44,088 bases of DNA, taken from Gemmatimonadota bacterium (lineage in GTDB: Bacteria; Gemmatimonadota; Gemmatimonadetes; Gemmatimonadales; Gemmatimonadaceae). The notes beneath the pieces are model-generated. The model did not search any database and was not told the origin of the DNA. It worked only from the letters and a program-made list of their open reading frames with translations. Made by a program: the position numbers and the translations under genes. Where the stretch lies: contig CANHNQ010000015.1 of assembly GCA_947462095.1 (NCBI GenBank), positions 1-44,088 on the forward strand. Direction: 5' to 3'. Below are positions 17,084 to 24,711 of the stretch, piece after piece (within the stretch, counting starts at the first letter, position 1; the number at the start of each line of letters is the position of its first letter).

Positions 17084-17122
17084 GCATGAATTCTCGGGAT
17101 ACCACACCGCGCGAATTCATGC
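17084..17122. repeat. spaced inverted repeat GCATGAATTC/GAATTCATGC
   Basis: Two perfect 10-bp arms (17084-17093 and 17113-17122) flank 19 bases and run into a second palindrome, gcgcatgcgc (17121-17130). It lies in the 268-base gap between the start of pckA and the 3' end of the metalloprotease gene. There is no T run after it on the minus strand (A-rich instead), so it is not a classical terminator for the protease gene; an operator or processing hairpin are alternatives. Confidence 0.5.
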
Positions 17123-17146
17123 GCATGCGCCGCGCGCAGGCCGTGC

Positions 17147-17848
17147 TCAGAGCGTGATGTCGGCCGCTCGCCCCAGCAGGTTGCGCAGCGTGGCCCGATC
17201 CCGGTCGGTCGGGGTGCTCACCGTGGGCCGCGTGTACATCACATCGGTGGTCTGCGGGCTGTGCCCACCGATGCCCACGGCATGCCCCATTTCGTGCGCC
17301 ACCAGCGCATCGAGCGCGGGCTGCGTCGCGGTGGTGGTCATGTCCACCCGGATGACCATGGCGGCGGTCAGCACCGTGGAGCTGACCGGTCGCAGCTTCT
17401 CGGCGCGACCGTTGACCGGACAGAAGTACGTATAGCCCGCGGCGCCCGACGGATTGAACGGGCAGGAGCCGGTGACGACGGGCTGCGGCGTGCTGCGGTC
17501 GTACACGATGACATCCGCCGCGTCGCGGTTGGCGACGACCTCGAGCGAGACCTCACGCGCCTGCGGCACGGCGTTCCAGGCGAGCGCGGCGCGCTGCACC
17601 GCCACCCTCAGGTCGATGCTGCCGGCCGCCATGGGTTCCACGAAGACGCGAACCTTCGCGCCGGTGCTCCAACGGTAGAGCAACCCACCCGTGAGCTCGG
17701 TCGGGTTGTACGCGAAGTCCGGGCGCACCACCGTGGGATTGTCACACCCTGCCGTGAGCGCGGCAGTCCCGACGAGCAGTCGGGCCACCACCCGTCGCGC
17801 AGTCTGGCGCCGACCGCGCGGCGCGCAGAATCGGAGGGAGGATCGGCA
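17147..17848 (-). CDS. matrixin-like zinc metalloprotease, predicted lipoprotein
   Basis: A protein of about 233 residues with a metzincin zinc site: HEMGHAVGIGGH fits HExxHxxGxxH, and DVMY a few residues on supplies the Met-turn. The N-terminus is Arg-rich followed by LLVGTAALTAGC, a good lipobox, so the mature protein is probably lipid-anchored in the periplasm or outer membrane with Asp at +2 (CDN). The start is uncertain: ATG 17848 is used here, ATG 17887 lies 13 codons upstream, and a GTG closer to the hydrophobic segment would give a standard short signal. The catalytic Glu and all three His are present, so activity is expected; the substrate is unknown. It is divergently arranged with the DUF2946-like gene, about 80 bases away. 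Confidence 0.85.
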   Translation of the reverse strand, partial: CRSSLRFCAPRGRRQTARRVVARLLVGTAALTAGCDNPTVVRPDFAYNPTELTGGLLYRWSTGAKVRVFVEPMAAGSIDLRVAVQRAALAWNAVPQAREVSLEVVANRDAADVIVYDRSTPQPVVTGSCPFNPSGAAGYTYFCPVNGRAEKLRPVSSTVLTAAMVIRVDMTTTATQPALDALVAHEMGHAVGIGGHSPQTTDVMYTRPTVSTPTDRDRATLRNLLGRAADITL

Positions 17849-17928
17849 CATCAGACAAAGGTGACTGCTCGCCCGAGGATCTTCCATGGGTGGTTGCGTG
17901 CGATTCGCGGATCACACACGTTACCCGC

Positions 17929-18276
17929 ATGGCACGCTCGCGCTCACCGATGCTCACGCGCTTCCTGTTCCTGTTGGCCTGGTTTCAGGTCGTCGGGCCA
18001 ACCGTGTCGGCGATCGCCGATGCGTGGCGGCTGGACCGGCGCGAAGCGTATGTGCACGTGGAGTCGGAGTCGACGCCTGGGTGCGTGCTCGTGCACGACC
18101 ACGACTGCCTGCTGTGCAGCGTCGCGACTGGGGCCACGGGGCGTCCCCCCGAGCCGATGCGCGTGTCGCTGGCCGGCGGCCCTTCCGCGGCGCCCACGGC
18201 CGTGCTCGTGGTGTCACGCGACTCCCTCTGCCGCGGCCGCCCCTCGCCGCGTGCACCTCCGGTGATGTCGGTCTGA
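17929..18276 (+). CDS. DUF2946-like small exported protein with His/Cys motif
   Basis: A protein of about 115 residues, using ATG 17929 (ATG 17950 also possible; an earlier ATG at 17890 abuts the divergent gene). An N-terminal hydrophobic segment (MLTRFLFLLAWFQVVG) looks like a signal or anchor. The middle has CVLVHDHDCLLC, a C-x6-H-x-H-x-C-x2-C pattern suited to binding copper or zinc. The C-terminus (RAPPVMSV) resembles the RxPP ending of DUF2946 proteins, which are often found next to TonB receptors for metals. It lies 84 bases upstream of a ZnuD-like receptor and is probably co-transcribed with it. The family assignment is tentative; the metal-binding role is inferred from residues. Confidence 0.65.
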   Translation: MARSRSPMLTRFLFLLAWFQVVGPTVSAIADAWRLDRREAYVHVESESTPGCVLVHDHDCLLCSVATGATGRPPEPMRVSLAGGPSAAPTAVLVVSRDSLCRGRPSPRAPPVMSV

Positions 18277-18360
18277 CGTATCGGCCGTGCCCCGCGCACG
18301 GCCCCGGACCATGCGGCGACGTCATCACGACGCGTCGCTCCCATCACTTCTGGAGTCTTC

Positions 18361-20688
18361 ATGCTGCCGAACTTTCTGCGCCGCGCCGCCGCGGCGCGTC
18401 CGTGCGCGCGCACGGTGCGTGCTGCGCGCGCGCTCTGTGCCGCACTCGTCGTCGTCACGCTCGTGACGGCGTTCATTCCGACCGTCGCCGCCGCGGCCTC
18501 CGCGTCGCCGCGGGTGCGCATCGACAACCTCGTGAGCGGTGTCGTCAAAGACAGCGCGGGGGCGCCGTTGTCGAACGTGCAGGTGGTCGTGAGCGGCGCC
18601 AACCGCTCCGCCCTCACCGACGAGCGTGGCCGCTTCACGGTGCGCGGTCTGCCGCCCGGCACGTACCATCTCGACTTCGTCCGCATCGGCTATTCGAGTG
18701 CGCATGAAGTGATCACCGTGAGCGCGGGTGGCGCCGACGTCCAGGTCACGGTCACGATGCGCGTGGCGACGGTGCGCCTGTCGAGCGTCAACGTGACCGC
18801 CACCCCCACCGGCAGCGATCCGCTCAACGTCACGCAGGCCACGGTGCAGCTGGCCGGCAAGGAGCTGCAGCGCGCCCTCAGCACGTCAATCGGTCAGACG
18901 CTGTCGAAGGAGCCGGGCATGGCCACGCGCTTCAATGGCCCGCTCGCCTCCACGCCGGTTATCCGCGGTCTCACGGGCGAGCGCGTACTCGTCCTGCAGG
19001 ACGGCGAGCGCGCCGGAGATCTCTCGGCCGGCGCGGCCGATCACCTCAACGCCGTCGACCCGAGCACCGCCGAACGGATCGAAGTGATTCGTGGACCCGC
19101 CTCGCTGCTGTACGGCAACAATGCGATCGGTGGTGTGGTCAACGTGATTTCTTCGGACATCCCCACCGCCGTGCCGGGGCGCGCCACCGGCTACGTGCTG
19201 GGGCAGGGGGAAAGCGTTACGCCGGGCGGCGTCGGATCGGCTGGTATCACCATTCCACTCGGCAGCCGGTTCGCCGTCACCGCGCGTGGCGGCCTGCGGC
19301 GGTTCGAGGAGATGCGTGTCGGTGGTGGTGCGGTGCAGCCCAACACCAATGGCAACACGTCGCAGTTCGCGCTCGGTGGCGGGGCCGTGGGCACCGGCGG
19401 TACCGTGGGCGTCGTGTACCGCCAGATGGGCTTCGAGTACGGCCTGCCGCACCCCGACGGCGACGAGGGGATCCGCATTGACGGCATCCGTCGCATGGCG
19501 GCGCTGCAGTCCACCGTGAACACCGGATTCGCACCCATCGCGACCCTGCGCGTGGACGGCACCTCGCAGTGGTACTCGCACAACGAAATTGAGCCCGATG
19601 GCGCGATCGGCACCCAGTTCAAGCTCAACACGCAGACCGTGAACGTGACCGGCCGGACGCAGGTGGGGCGTATGACGGGCGCGATCGGTGTACAGGGACT
19701 CTTCCGGCAGTACAGCCCCACGGGCGAGGAAGCCTTCGTGCCGGCCTCCACCAACGACAACGTGGCCGCCTTCCTGTTTCAGGAGCTGCCGTTGAGCGTG
19801 GGCGCGTCGGAAACGCACTCGCCGCGGCTGCAGATTGGCGCCCGCGTCGACCGTTTTTCGATCGCCACCGATCCGGCGGACGAGGCCGAGCGTTTCGGCG
19901 CGGCGCAGTCGCGCACCTTCAACAACCTCGCGGCGTCGCTGGGCGTGAGCATCCCGGTGTCCACCGACGTGTCCTTCACGGCCAACACGTCACGCGGCTT
20001 CCGCGCACCGGCGGTGGAAGAGCTGTACGCGAACGGGTTCCACGCTGCCGTGGGCACCTACGATGAGGGGAACGCCGCGCTCGAGCCCGAGCGTAGCACG
20101 GCCATCGAAGCCGGCCTGCGCGCGCAGACGCCGCGCACCTTTGCGCAGCTCAACAGCTACTACACGCGCATCGATCGGTACATCGTGCCCACCGCTGTTG
20201 GTCGGGCGAACATCGACGGGGACGCCGTGCCGCGCGTCAACTTCCTGCAGCGTGACGCGGCCATGTACGGTCTGGAAGGGCAGGTCGAGACCAAGCTCGC
20301 GCATCAGTTCGTGGGCGGTGTGATGGGGGACTACGTGCGCGCCACCATTCGCGGGACCGACGACAACCTGCCGTACATCCCCGCCGGTCGTGTGGGAGCG
20401 TCGCTGCGCTATGACAACGGCCGCATCTCCGCCGGCGGCGACATGCGGCGGGTGTTCGCGCAAACGCAGGTGAGCGGCGACGATCTCGATGTCACCACCG
20501 ACGCCTACACGCTGCTCGACCTGAGCGCGTCGTGGCTGTTCACGGTGAAGGGAAGCCAGGTGCACTCGGTCACGCTGCGCGTGGACAACGCCTTCGATGC
20601 GCAATACCGCGATGCAACCAGCCGGATCAAGAGCTTCGCTTACAATCCGGGGCGGAATGTGAGTGTGGTGTATAAGCTGCTGTTTTAG
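18361..20688 (+). CDS. TonB-dependent outer-membrane receptor (ZnuD-like)
   Basis: A 775-residue outer-membrane receptor. A long basic, then hydrophobic N-terminus (to about residue 45) is a signal peptide. It is followed by a CarboxypepD_reg-like domain (SGVVKDSAGAPLSNVQV, with GRFTVRGLPPGTYHLD), then the plug (RGLTGERVLVLQDG, RIEVIRGPASLLYGNNAIGG) and a barrel ending in an aromatic residue (NVSVVYKLLF). This is standard for ligand-gated importers energised by TonB-ExbBD. The plug segment resembles ZnuD-type zinc receptors, and the upstream His/Cys-rich small protein supports a metal ligand, but there is no direct proof. No His-rich extracellular loop is obvious. It is followed by a long hairpin before the convergent nfo gene. 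Confidence 0.92.
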   Translation: MLPNFLRRAAAARPCARTVRAARALCAALVVVTLVTAFIPTVAAAASASPRVRIDNLVSGVVKDSAGAPLSNVQVVVSGANRSALTDERGRFTVRGLPPGTYHLDFVRIGYSSAHEVITVSAGGADVQVTVTMRVATVRLSSVNVTATPTGSDPLNVTQATVQLAGKELQRALSTSIGQTLSKEPGMATRFNGPLASTPVIRGLTGERVLVLQDGERAGDLSAGAADHLNAVDPSTAERIEVIRGPASLLYGNNAIGGVVNVISSDIPTAVPGRATGYVLGQGESVTPGGVGSAGITIPLGSRFAVTARGGLRRFEEMRVGGGAVQPNTNGNTSQFALGGGAVGTGGTVGVVYRQMGFEYGLPHPDGDEGIRIDGIRRMAALQSTVNTGFAPIATLRVDGTSQWYSHNEIEPDGAIGTQFKLNTQTVNVTGRTQVGRMTGAIGVQGLFRQYSPTGEEAFVPASTNDNVAAFLFQELPLSVGASETHSPRLQIGARVDRFSIATDPADEAERFGAAQSRTFNNLAASLGVSIPVSTDVSFTANTSRGFRAPAVEELYANGFHAAVGTYDEGNAALEPERSTAIEAGLRAQTPRTFAQLNSYYTRIDRYIVPTAVGRANIDGDAVPRVNFLQRDAAMYGLEGQVETKLAHQFVGGVMGDYVRATIRGTDDNLPYIPAGRVGASLRYDNGRISAGGDMRRVFAQTQVSGDDLDVTTDAYTLLDLSASWLFTVKGSQVHSVTLRVDNAFDAQYRDATSRIKSFAYNPGRNVSVVYKLLF

Positions 20689-20701
20689 GAAACTGCGAAC
20701 T

Positions 20702-20803
20702 GCTTAGGGGGCAGGGTGGAGGGTGTCAGGGTGGAGAGTACAGGACAGCCGCGTTGTGCTCCTGCGTCCTCCTTCCTGACACCCTCCGCCCTGCCCCCTA
20801 AGC
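20702..20803. repeat. long G-rich inverted repeat between convergent genes
   Basis: Arms of 29 bases (20702-20730 and 20775-20803) are complementary at 28 positions plus one G-U wobble, around a 44-base loop that can itself pair partly. The left arm contains four G-runs (20707-20731) spaced 2, 4 and 5 bases, a G-quadruplex motif; the right arm puts the same motif on the other strand. It lies between the receptor stop and the end of nfo and probably terminates both transcripts. It is related in character to the repeats at 21863 and 30784. Confidence 0.9.
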
Positions 20804-20813
20804 CGTTGGCCGT

Positions 20814-21803
20814 TCACCCCGCCGCGTAACTCCGCAGCAACCGCAGCATCCGCCCGTCCGTCTCCGCCGGCGTATCGCCCTTCGGTGTTTCGATGATTTT
20901 CGGCACCGCCGCCAGATCCTCGTGCGTCATGATGCGCCGGAACGCCTCGCCGCCGATCGTGCCTTCGGCGATCAGTTCATGGCGATCGAGGTGCGACCCC
21001 AGCTTCGCCTTCGAGTCGTTCAGGTGCAGACAGCCGAGCGACGCGAAGCCCAGCACGTCGGCGTAGCGGGCGAAGACACCGTCGAAGTCGCCTACCAGGT
21101 CGTAGCCGGCCGCCCACACGTGCGCCGTGTCGAGGCACACACCCACCCGTGTGCGGAGCGGGGCGGGAATCCGGGACAGGAGATCCGCCATCTCCTCGAA
21201 CGTCGAGCCGAGCACCGTGCCCTGGCCGGCGGTGAGTTCCATGAGCAGGCGCGTGGGGCCCGACTCCGCCTCCAGTGCCTCCGTGATCGCGTCGGCGTTG
21301 CGCGCGATCCCACTGGCGCGGTCGTCCATGAAGTTGCCCGGGTGCGACACCAGCGCGTCCAGCCCCAGCGCATGGCACCGGCGCAGCTCCGCCCGGAAGC
21401 TCTCGATCGACCGCGCACGCAGCGCGTCATCCGGTGAGGCCAGATTGATCAGATACGAATCGTGCGCGCACGTCCATCGCACCTGCGTTTCCGTCATCGC
21501 CGTGCGATAGCGCGTGGACTCGGTGTCCTCGATGTCGCGCTCGAGCCAGCGGTTGGCCTGCTTGGTGAAAATCTGCGACCCCGTGGCGCTGATCTCGCGG
21601 GCCCGGGCGGCTGATTCCCAGCTGCCGCCGGCCACCGACACGTGCGATCCCAACGGCGCGCGGTCCTTGGTCCAGTCACCCGCATCGACCACGATGGGGG
21701 CCGAGATCGACGGAGCCGGCGGCGACGGCGCCTTCCGGGTGGAGACCTTCTTCGCCGGCGCCGCAGTGGCGGACACCGCGCTGGCAACTTTCTTGGCAGG
21801 CAT
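20814..21803 (-). CDS. nfo: endonuclease IV (AP endonuclease, Nfo)
   Basis: A 329-residue TIM-barrel AP endonuclease of the Nfo family (usual length about 280-300). It cuts 5' to abasic sites in base-excision repair using three metal ions. Family segments are LGSHVSVAGG near residue 52, SHPGNF, CLDTAHVWAAGYD, CLHLNDSKAKLGSHLDRHE (metal ligands and the LGS-x-DRH signature), EGTIG and IIETPKGD. The first ~45 residues are an added Lys/Ala/Pro-rich tail (AKKV...PAKKV...RKAPSPPAPS), which could be a DNA-binding or flexible extension. The start is ATG 21803, 84 bases after envC. It may be the last gene of the minus-strand array, with the 20702 hairpin ending transcription. Confidence 0.95.
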   Translation of the reverse strand: MPAKKVASAVSATAAPAKKVSTRKAPSPPAPSISAPIVVDAGDWTKDRAPLGSHVSVAGGSWESAARAREISATGSQIFTKQANRWLERDIEDTESTRYRTAMTETQVRWTCAHDSYLINLASPDDALRARSIESFRAELRRCHALGLDALVSHPGNFMDDRASGIARNADAITEALEAESGPTRLLMELTAGQGTVLGSTFEEMADLLSRIPAPLRTRVGVCLDTAHVWAAGYDLVGDFDGVFARYADVLGFASLGCLHLNDSKAKLGSHLDRHELIAEGTIGGEAFRRIMTHEDLAAVPKIIETPKGDTPAETDGRMLRLLRSYAAG

Positions 21804-21862
21804 GGTAGCAAGAGTACCACCGCGGCGGCGCCATCTCCACCGCTCACCCTACTGCGCACGCC

Positions 21863-21883
21863 GTACTCCCGACTCCCGACTCC
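21863..21883. repeat. three 7-bp repeat units between envC and nfo
   Basis: On the plus strand gtactcc, cgactcc, cgactcc lie head to tail; on the minus strand this reads GGAGTCG GGAGTCG GGAGTAC. The same heptamer type (GGAGTNN) occurs as four copies at 30784-30811. The 84-base gap holds nothing else recognisable. Confidence 0.6.
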
Positions 21884-21887
21884 GCCG

Positions 21888-23117
21888 TTACCGTTGTCCC
21901 CGCAACCACTCCAGCGGATCCACCGACCGTCCCTTGGGCCGGATCTCGAAGTGCAGGTGCGGTGGCAGATCGGGATCGGTGGCGCCCACCGTACCGAGGG
22001 GCTGTCCCTTCGGGATCTGCTGCCCCTTCCGCACGTCGATGCGGGCCAGTGACCCGTACACCGAGTAGTCACCGCCACCGTGCTGCACGATCACGGTGGG
22101 GCCGTAGGTGCCGACGTTGTCGGCCAGCACCACTTCGCCCGCGGCGATCGACTTCACGGCGGTGCCCACCGAGGCGCCGATGCCGATGCCGTTCCAGCGC
22201 GTGGTGGTGTTGTTCGGATTGATCACGCGGCCGAAGCGGTACAGGATCGTGCCGTCCACGGGCCAGTCCAGTTTGCCAAGATCCGATGTCCGGATACTCG
22301 ACGGCGCGGCCGGACGTGCATTCGGCGACATCTCGGCCCGGCGTCGTACGGTCTCCAACGAGGCGATCACGCCGGCGACCTTGGCTTCGGCCCGCGCCAG
22401 TTGTGTGAGCCGTTCGCGTGTTTGCGTCGCCGTACGCTGGACGGTGCTGAGATTGCGCTGCAGCCGTGACTCGAGGTCCGTCAGTCGACGCGCTTCGCGT
22501 CCCTTCTCGGCGCGGTTGCGCTCGACCTCGTCCTGAAGGCGTACCAGGAGCAGTCGCTGAGAGATGATCTGGTCACGCAGCCCTTCCACCCGGCGCACCA
22601 GCCCGCGGTCGTGCAGGGCCAGCTCATGCAGGTACTTGTAGCGTGCCACCAGTCCGGCAAACGACTGGGCGGAGAGCATGGCCTCCACGTCGTACACGCT
22701 GCCGCGCTTGTAGATGTCGACCATCCGCCGCTGCAGCGCAGAGCGCTTGTTCACCAGATCGCTCTCGGCCTTCGCGAGGCCGGAACCGGCCTTGAGGACT
22801 TCGGTGTTGATCGTCTCCAGCTGTTGATCGAGCGCGCGGACGAGTTGAGCCGTCGCCTTCCGTTGCGCCTCGAGATTGTTCATTTCGTCCGCCAGCGAGC
22901 GCGCGCTGCGCTGCAGTTGCGCCATCTTCGACTCGAGGTCGGCGCGCTCCTTGCGCAGCTTGTCGAGCTCATCCTGCTGCTGACGCAGTCGCTGTTCCGG
23001 CGCGCCGCTGGCCTGCGCCCACGCCGTCGCGGGCGTGCCCCCCCACGCCGTCGTGCCGGCGAAGATGAGCACACCGGCGAAGACCCCGCGATGCACGAGG
23101 CGCGTCGCGCACCGCAT
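21888..23117 (-). CDS. envC: EnvC-like murein hydrolase activator
   Basis: A 409-residue exported protein: signal peptide (to about ...TAWAQ), a long coiled coil (about residues 37-260, heptad-rich Glu/Arg/Leu) and a C-terminal LytM/M23 domain. The LytM domain matches E. coli EnvC more than active M23 peptidases. The usual HxGxD metal segment reads NGIGIGAS, and the YxHL segment reads VYGSLAR, so zinc ligands are missing; only HLHFEIRP remains. EnvC-type proteins do not cut peptidoglycan themselves but activate amidases at the septum when FtsEX cycles ATP. The gene follows ftsX directly, as in many genomes. The start is ATG 23117; a GTG at 23129 is possible. Confidence 0.93.
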   Translation of the reverse strand: MRCATRLVHRGVFAGVLIFAGTTAWGGTPATAWAQASGAPEQRLRQQQDELDKLRKERADLESKMAQLQRSARSLADEMNNLEAQRKATAQLVRALDQQLETINTEVLKAGSGLAKAESDLVNKRSALQRRMVDIYKRGSVYDVEAMLSAQSFAGLVARYKYLHELALHDRGLVRRVEGLRDQIISQRLLLVRLQDEVERNRAEKGREARRLTDLESRLQRNLSTVQRTATQTRERLTQLARAEAKVAGVIASLETVRRRAEMSPNARPAAPSSIRTSDLGKLDWPVDGTILYRFGRVINPNNTTTRWNGIGIGASVGTAVKSIAAGEVVLADNVGTYGPTVIVQHGGGDYSVYGSLARIDVRKGQQIPKGQPLGTVGATDPDLPPHLHFEIRPKGRSVDPLEWLRGQR

Positions 23118-23140
23118 CGCATACTTCACTACGGCGCGCA

Positions 23141-24001
23141 CTACGCGTCGCGCCACACGCGGCGCAGGTGACGCCCCACCGACAGCCAGCTGCCCAGGAG
23201 CCCCAGCACGCTGCCGGCGGCAATGCCGAGCATGACTTGGTTCGCCGTGAAGAACTGCGCGACCATGAGATTCTTTGACACGACTTGCACCGTGGCCCAC
23301 GACAGCATCGCCGCCAGCACGCCGCCGGCCAGTCCTTTGAGTGCGCCATCGATCAGGTAGGGGAGGCGCACGAACATGTTCGTGGCACCGACCAGACGCA
23401 TGACCTCGATTTCCTTGGCGCGTGCAAGAATCGCCATACGGATCGTCGATCCGATGATGATGATCGCGACCAGCGCGAAGACACTGCCGAGCACCGAACC
23501 GGCAATGCCGGCGATGTTGCGGAGGCGATATAGCTTCTCCACCCACTCGCGTCCGTAGCGCACGTCCTCGACCACGGGGTACGTCTGCAGGCGGCGTGAG
23601 ATGGCCTGTACGGTTTCCGGATCGCGATCGCCCGACTTCAGGCGCAGCTCCACCGAGCCGGGGAGCATGGCGCCTTCCATCACATCGCGGAACTCCTCGA
23701 GCTCGGCCCGCGCCCGCTGCAATGCCGAGTCGGGACTCACATACCCGACGTCGGCCACCTGCGGGATCTTGTTGATCCCCTGTATCAGCTCGTCGACCTG
23801 CGCGTCCGTGGCGCCGTCGATCAGGAACGCACGGATCTCCACGCGATCTTCGATCTCGAGCAGGGCCGACTTGATGTTGATCGCCACCAGCCCGAACAGC
23901 CCGAACGCAAACAGGGAGAACGCGATGGTCGTGATGCCGAGCATCGCCAGCAGCGGGGCGCGCATGAACGCCAGATACACTTCACGAAGGGCCAGTCTCA
24001 T
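23141..24001 (-). CDS. ftsX: cell division protein FtsX
   Basis: A 286-residue inner-membrane subunit of the FtsEX complex. There is one transmembrane helix near residues 17-43, a periplasmic domain (about 45-165, where EnvC would bind), then three helices in the FtsX/MacB-like C-terminal part (about 168-190, 220-245, 250-272). The segment RAKEIEVMRLVGATNMFVRLPYL is split here by positions about 195-217 and is the typical cytoplasmic coupling region. Its ATG overlaps the ftsE stop by 4 bases. FtsX passes ATP-driven conformational signals from FtsE to the periplasmic hydrolase activator. Confidence 0.97.
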   Translation of the reverse strand: MRLALREVYLAFMRAPLLAMLGITTIAFSLFAFGLFGLVAINIKSALLEIEDRVEIRAFLIDGATDAQVDELIQGINKIPQVADVGYVSPDSALQRARAELEEFRDVMEGAMLPGSVELRLKSGDRDPETVQAISRRLQTYPVVEDVRYGREWVEKLYRLRNIAGIAGSVLGSVFALVAIIIIGSTIRMAILARAKEIEVMRLVGATNMFVRLPYLIDGALKGLAGGVLAAMLSWATVQVVSKNLMVAQFFTANQVMLGIAAGSVLGLLGSWLSVGRHLRRVWRDA

Positions 24002-24711
24002 CGGCGCCCCCGCATATCGGCGATCAGCCGTGCCACGTCGGTGCCATCGTGGACCAGCGCCCCGTGGTCCAGTTCCAGAAAGCGCAGATTCGTGCGCTGG
24101 ATCATCGCCACGTCGTGCGTGGCCATGAGCACCGCCGTGCCTTTCGCATTGATCTCGCGCAGCAGCAGAAAAATGGCGTGTGTCGCGCGGTCGTCGAGAT
24201 TGCCGGTGGGTTCGTCGGCCAGCAGCACGAGGGGGTCGTTCACCATCGCGCGCGCAATCGCCACGCGCTGTTGTTCGCCGCCGGAGAGTTCGTGCGGAAA
24301 GGCCGTGGCCTTCGAGGAAAGGCCGACCTGCGTCAGCAGGCGCGCCACCTTCGGGCGGATGTGCGCGTGCGGCGCGCCGGTCACTTCCAGCGCGAACGCC
24401 ACATTCTGCTCGGCGGTGCGATCGGGGAGGAGGCGGAAATCCTGAAACACGATGCCCAGCCGACGACGCAGAATCGGAATGTCGCGCGGCGTGATCGACA
24501 GACTGGAAAAGCCCGAGACGCGCAGCTCCCCGGAGGTGGGGCGCTCGGCCATCGACAACAGTTTCAGCAGGGTGCTCTTGCCCGCGCCGCTGTGCCCCAC
24601 CAGGAAGACGAACTCTCCCTTCTGCATCTCAAAGGAGATGTCGCGCAGGGCGGCGCCTGAGCGCGGATACTCCTTGCTGACGTTCGTCAGCCGAACAATG
24701 GCGGACACCAC
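23998..24711 (-). CDS. ftsE: cell division ATP-binding protein FtsE
   Basis: A 237-residue ABC ATPase. Walker A is GHSGAGKST (39-47), followed by the Q-loop in VFQDFRLL, signature LSGGEQQR, Walker B VLLADEPTGNLD and a switch His in ATHD. This is the normal FtsE size and pattern (about 220-240 residues). It partners FtsX at the septum. The start is GTG at 24711, immediately after the stop of the upstream gene; a second GTG follows as codon 2. It overlaps ftsX by 4 bases. Confidence 0.97.
   Translation of the reverse strand: MVSAIVRLTNVSKEYPRSGAALRDISFEMQKGEFVFLVGHSGAGKSTLLKLLSMAERPTSGELRVSGFSSLSITPRDIPILRRRLGIVFQDFRLLPDRTAEQNVAFALEVTGAPHAHIRPKVARLLTQVGLSSKATAFPHELSGGEQQRVAIARAMVNDPLVLLADEPTGNLDDRATHAIFLLLREINAKGTAVLMATHDVAMIQRTNLRFLELDHGALVHDGTDVARLIADMRGRR

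Noticed and set aside
20702-20803. Long inverted repeat considered as the end of a transposon or a MITE
   Set aside because: No transposase, no flanking target duplication that I can see; its position between convergent genes fits termination better.
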